DNA of 35,281 bases from Actinomycetes bacterium (GTDB lineage: Bacteria > Actinomycetota > Actinomycetes > Mycobacteriales > Pseudonocardiaceae), in contig JAJYTH010000029.1 in the NCBI GenBank assembly GCA_021793175.1, positions 1 through 35,281 of the forward strand. Direction: 5' to 3'. The position numbers and the translations under genes are program-made. Below are positions 32,924 through 35,281 of this stretch, one piece after another. The notes below the pieces were generated by a model that saw only the letters and a list, made by a program, of their open reading frames with translations, ran no database searches and was not told the DNA's origin. How positions within the stretch are numbered: position 1 is the stretch's first letter; every line of letters begins with the position of its first letter.

Positions 32924-33180
32924 GGTTGTCCTTTCTCCCCGACTGGGAACCTCGGCTGTGGGTGCGGCCAGTCTGACGGACTCGCCCGAAGGGAGCTTGC
33001 CTTGGGTCCGGCGGTTCCGAAAGCGTGATGCCTGCCTTCACGCCTTCGGTGGAAAGGCCGGATCGCGGGTTGCGACCGGGCCGCTGTCACGCCCTTTCGG
33101 GGCTGCCGCCACGTGGTATGCCGTTCCGTGATTTCCTTGTGTCCGTGAGGCAGCCGATGTGTGACGAGTGGTGATGCGCC
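32924..33180. promoter_or_regulatory. Divergent intergenic region between sigma fusion and GT-C genes
   Basis: The 257-nt gap serves two divergent starts, so promoters for both must lie here. Only small GC-rich hairpin sequences such as GCCCTTTCGGGGC (about 33090-33104) were noticed. No coding region, repeat or clear operator was found. Confidence 0.35.
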
Positions 33181-34518
33181 TTGTCCACCACCACCGGTAC
33201 TCGGAATCGTGCGACAGACGGTGAGAGACACCTGTCGTTGAGGGAGTCGCTCGGCAGGTTGTCCGTCCGGCCACGCTCGGTGGCTCTGCTTTCGGCGCTG
33301 CCCGTCCTCGCCCTGGTGGCGGGTGTGCTGGGCTGGGTGTTCGACTGGCGGCTGGGTGTCGACAGCGCCGTGTACCGCGCCGGTGCGTTGACGCTGCTGC
33401 AGGGCGAGCCGCTCTACGCCGGTGACACCCTCGGCTCCGAACCGTGGTGGGCGTTGCTGCCGTTTACCTACCCGCCCGCGGCGGCGCTGCTGTTCACACC
33501 GCTGGCGTTCTTCCCCGTGCAGGTCGCATGGGGTGTGGTCTCGGCCGTGTCGTTTTTGGCGCTGGCTCTGGTGGTTCGGGTGACGATCGCGTCGTTGCCC
33601 CGCCTCGCCGGCGAGTTGCCGCGCTGGGCCTCGCCCGCGCGAGCCACGCTGATCTTCACGATCGTGTTCTTCGGGTTGGAACCCGTGTGGCGCACGATCT
33701 TCCTCGGCCAGATCAACATCATCCTGATGGCCCTGGTCATGGTGGACGTGCTGGTGCTGTGCCGCCGGGACAGCCGATGGGGCGGCGTGCTCGTGGGTGT
33801 GGCCGCGGCCGTCAAACTCACCCCGCTCATCTTCATCCCGCACCTGTTGTTCACCGGCAGGAAATGGGACGCCGCGAGGGCGTTGGGCACGTTCGCGGGG
33901 CTCCAGGCGTTGATGTTCGCGATCGTGCCCGCCGACGCCACGCGCTTCTGGACGCACACGGTGTTCAACCAGGGGCGGATCGGCCCCATGCACTGGGCGA
34001 GCAACCAGTCGCTCAACGGCCTGCTGAACCGGGCCACCGACCTGGCTCCGTGGGCCTCCACGGCGGCGATCGGCATCGGTGTGTTGCTTGCACCGTTCGC
34101 CGTCTGGATGATGCTGCGCTTCCACCGGCGCGGACAGCACCTGTACGCGTTGCTGGTCACGGCGTTCTACGCGCTGCTGGTCTCGCCCGTGTCGTGGTCC
34201 CACCACTGGGTGTGGGCGGTGCCGCTCATCGTCGCGCTCGTGGCCCGCTTGCCGCGGACCACCCCCGCCACGGCGCGGCGGAGCTGGGTGCTGGCCGGTT
34301 TCGTGACCGTCGTGTTCGTCAGCTGCGTGTTGCTGGTGCTGCCCAACGGCCGCAATCTCGAACTGCACTGGGAGGTCTGGCAGTTCGTGCTGGGCAGCGC
34401 CTATCTGCTGGTGCCGGTGGCGTTGGCGGCGGCGCTCGGTATCCGGTGGTTGACCCGGCGTAGGCAGGCGTCCACGGCGGGGGCCGGAGCAGGCGGTCGC
34501 TCGGCGCGCCCCGAATGA
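33181..34518 (+). CDS. GT-C glycosyltransferase, GT87/PimE-like (DUF2029) mannosyltransferase
   Basis: 445 aa from TTG 33181. No strong ribosome binding site is visible and the frame opens here, so the start is uncertain. Integral membrane protein with about ten helices. D61 in WRLGVDSAVYRAG lies in the first periplasmic loop, where GT-C enzymes such as PimE carry the catalytic Asp. FTYPPAAALLFTPLAF and FLGQINIILMALVMVDVL match the DUF2029/GT87 pattern. It probably transfers mannose or another sugar from polyprenyl-phosphate donors to a lipid or glycan outside the membrane. purK follows after 22 nt. Confidence 0.88.
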   Translation: MSTTTGTRNRATDGERHLSLRESLGRLSVRPRSVALLSALPVLALVAGVLGWVFDWRLGVDSAVYRAGALTLLQGEPLYAGDTLGSEPWWALLPFTYPPAAALLFTPLAFFPVQVAWGVVSAVSFLALALVVRVTIASLPRLAGELPRWASPARATLIFTIVFFGLEPVWRTIFLGQINIILMALVMVDVLVLCRRDSRWGGVLVGVAAAVKLTPLIFIPHLLFTGRKWDAARALGTFAGLQALMFAIVPADATRFWTHTVFNQGRIGPMHWASNQSLNGLLNRATDLAPWASTAAIGIGVLLAPFAVWMMLRFHRRGQHLYALLVTAFYALLVSPVSWSHHWVWAVPLIVALVARLPRTTPATARRSWVLAGFVTVVFVSCVLLVLPNGRNLELHWEVWQFVLGSAYLLVPVALAAALGIRWLTRRRQASTAGAGAGGRSARPE

Positions 34519-34540
34519 ACCCCTTTAGTCTGGATTCATC

Positions 34541-35281
34541 ATGGACACCCGAACAGGACTGCCCGTCGTGGGCATGGTGGGTGGCGGCCAGCTCGCCAGG
34601 ATGACCCACCAGGCGGCCATCGGCCTCGGCCAGTCGTTGCGCGTGCTCGCCATCGGCGAGGACGATTCCGCCACCCTCGTAGCGGGTGACGTCGTCCTCG
34701 GGCACCACACCGACCTGGAGGCGTTGCGCTCGTTCGCGCGTGACGTCGATGTCCTGACGTTCGACCACGAGCACGTGCCCGGCGAGCACCTGGCGGCCCT
34801 CGAATCGGAGGGGGTCGTGGTGCGACCGGGACCGTCCGCGCTCGCGTTCGCGCAGAACAAACTCCTGATGCGCGAGCGATTGGCCGCCCACGGCATTCCG
34901 GTACCGGCTTTCGTGGCGGTCACCGGTGTCGACGACGTGCTCAAGTTCGGGGAGGCCCACGCCTGGCCCGTCGTGCTCAAGGCCGCCACCGGTGGCTACG
35001 ACGGCCGCGGTGTGTGGATGGTCGCCTCGCCCGACGAGGCGCGAGCGCTGGTGCCCGAACTGCTCGACGCGGGCACGTCACTGCTGGTGGAGACGAAGGT
35101 CGAGATGCGCCGGGAGCTGTCCGCACTGGTGGCCCGATCCCCGTACGGGCAGGGCGCGGTGTGGCCCGTGGTGCAGACCGTGCAGCAGGACGGCATCAAC
35201 ACCGAGGTCCTCGCTCCCGCACCCGGACTGACCGAACAACAGACCCAGCAGGCGCACGAGCTGGCATTGCGCATCGCCGAC
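34541..35281 (+). CDS. purK: 5-(carboxyamino)imidazole ribonucleotide synthase (N-terminal part; runs off window)
   Basis: ATP-grasp enzyme that makes N5-CAIR from AIR, ATP and bicarbonate in purine synthesis. 247 codons are visible from ATG 34541 and the gene leaves the right edge in frame. The N-terminal Rossmann-like domain has GMVGGGQLARM, the ATP-grasp part LKAATGGYDGRGVW, then ELSALVARSP. Usual length is about 390 residues, so about 60 % is here. In M. tuberculosis purK and purE follow one another next to the GtrA/PH/birA cluster, which fits this context. Confidence 0.95.
   Translation, partial: MDTRTGLPVVGMVGGGQLARMTHQAAIGLGQSLRVLAIGEDDSATLVAGDVVLGHHTDLEALRSFARDVDVLTFDHEHVPGEHLAALESEGVVVRPGPSALAFAQNKLLMRERLAAHGIPVPAFVAVTGVDDVLKFGEAHAWPVVLKAATGGYDGRGVWMVASPDEARALVPELLDAGTSLLVETKVEMRRELSALVARSPYGQGAVWPVVQTVQQDGINTEVLAPAPGLTEQQTQQAHELALRIAD

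Overview
This window comes from the chromosome of a high-GC actinobacterium of the mycolic-acid/Pseudonocardiaceae type. GTG and TTG starts are common and are supported by clear GGAGG-like ribosome binding sites. TTA codons are almost absent. The gene content and order resemble the Mycobacterium tuberculosis Rv3276c-Rv3306c neighbourhood (purK, gtrA, PH-domain protein, birA, accD5, accE5, maf, accA3, glpD2, lpdA, Rv3304-like, amiA1-like), broken up by genes typical of Saccharomonospora/Amycolatopsis relatives. The taxon is inferred from content and synteny recalled from memory, not from a search.

Layout. (1) 1-2660: the 3' part of methylmalonyl-CoA mutase large subunit, its G-protein chaperone meaB and a small membrane-anchored protein. 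(2) 2888-5757: an M20 amidohydrolase, then a DUF559-type nuclease-fold gene enclosed by inverted repeats and a palindrome of DnaA boxes, then a gamma-glutamylcyclotransferase-like gene. (3) 5852-8135: lpdA quinone reductase and a VOC protein. (4) 8163-12570: the glycerol regulon, glpF-glpK divergent from glpD. (5) 12676-15872: an apparent four-gene minus-strand operon (DUF1707 protein, GNAT acetyltransferase, two unrecognised membrane proteins). (6) 15942-22886: the acyl-CoA carboxylase region, with accA3, a cysteine-rich membrane-anchored protein, maf, accE, accD5, birA and a PH-domain membrane protein. (7) 22873-23817: HMG-CoA lyase. (8) 23957-27015: a compact type VII-associated toxin locus, with a YbaB-like protein, a WXG100 protein, a CpnT-like protein ending in a TNT NAD-glycohydrolase domain, and a small candidate immunity protein. 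(9) 27020-29857: hisN and a two-component system carrying four TTA codons. (10) 29879-35281: GtrA, a very large ECF sigma factor fused to an anti-sigma zinc finger, membrane segments and an adhesin-like tail, a GT-C mannosyltransferase-like protein, and the 5' part of purK.

Together: mutB/meaB with accA3/accD5/accE and birA link propionyl-CoA carboxylation, biotinylation and methylmalonyl-CoA isomerisation. HMG-CoA lyase fits branched-chain/leucine breakdown. glpF/glpK/glpD take up and oxidise glycerol. The two most unusual regions are the repeat-bounded DUF559 gene (4175-5297), which exactly fills the gap between two conserved genes, and the CpnT/TNT-like toxin locus (23957-27015). No stretch longer than 300 bases lacks a gene. 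The largest gaps are 32924-33180, 2661-2887, 10650-10851 and 17715-17894. No rRNA, tRNA, CRISPR or transposase gene was seen.
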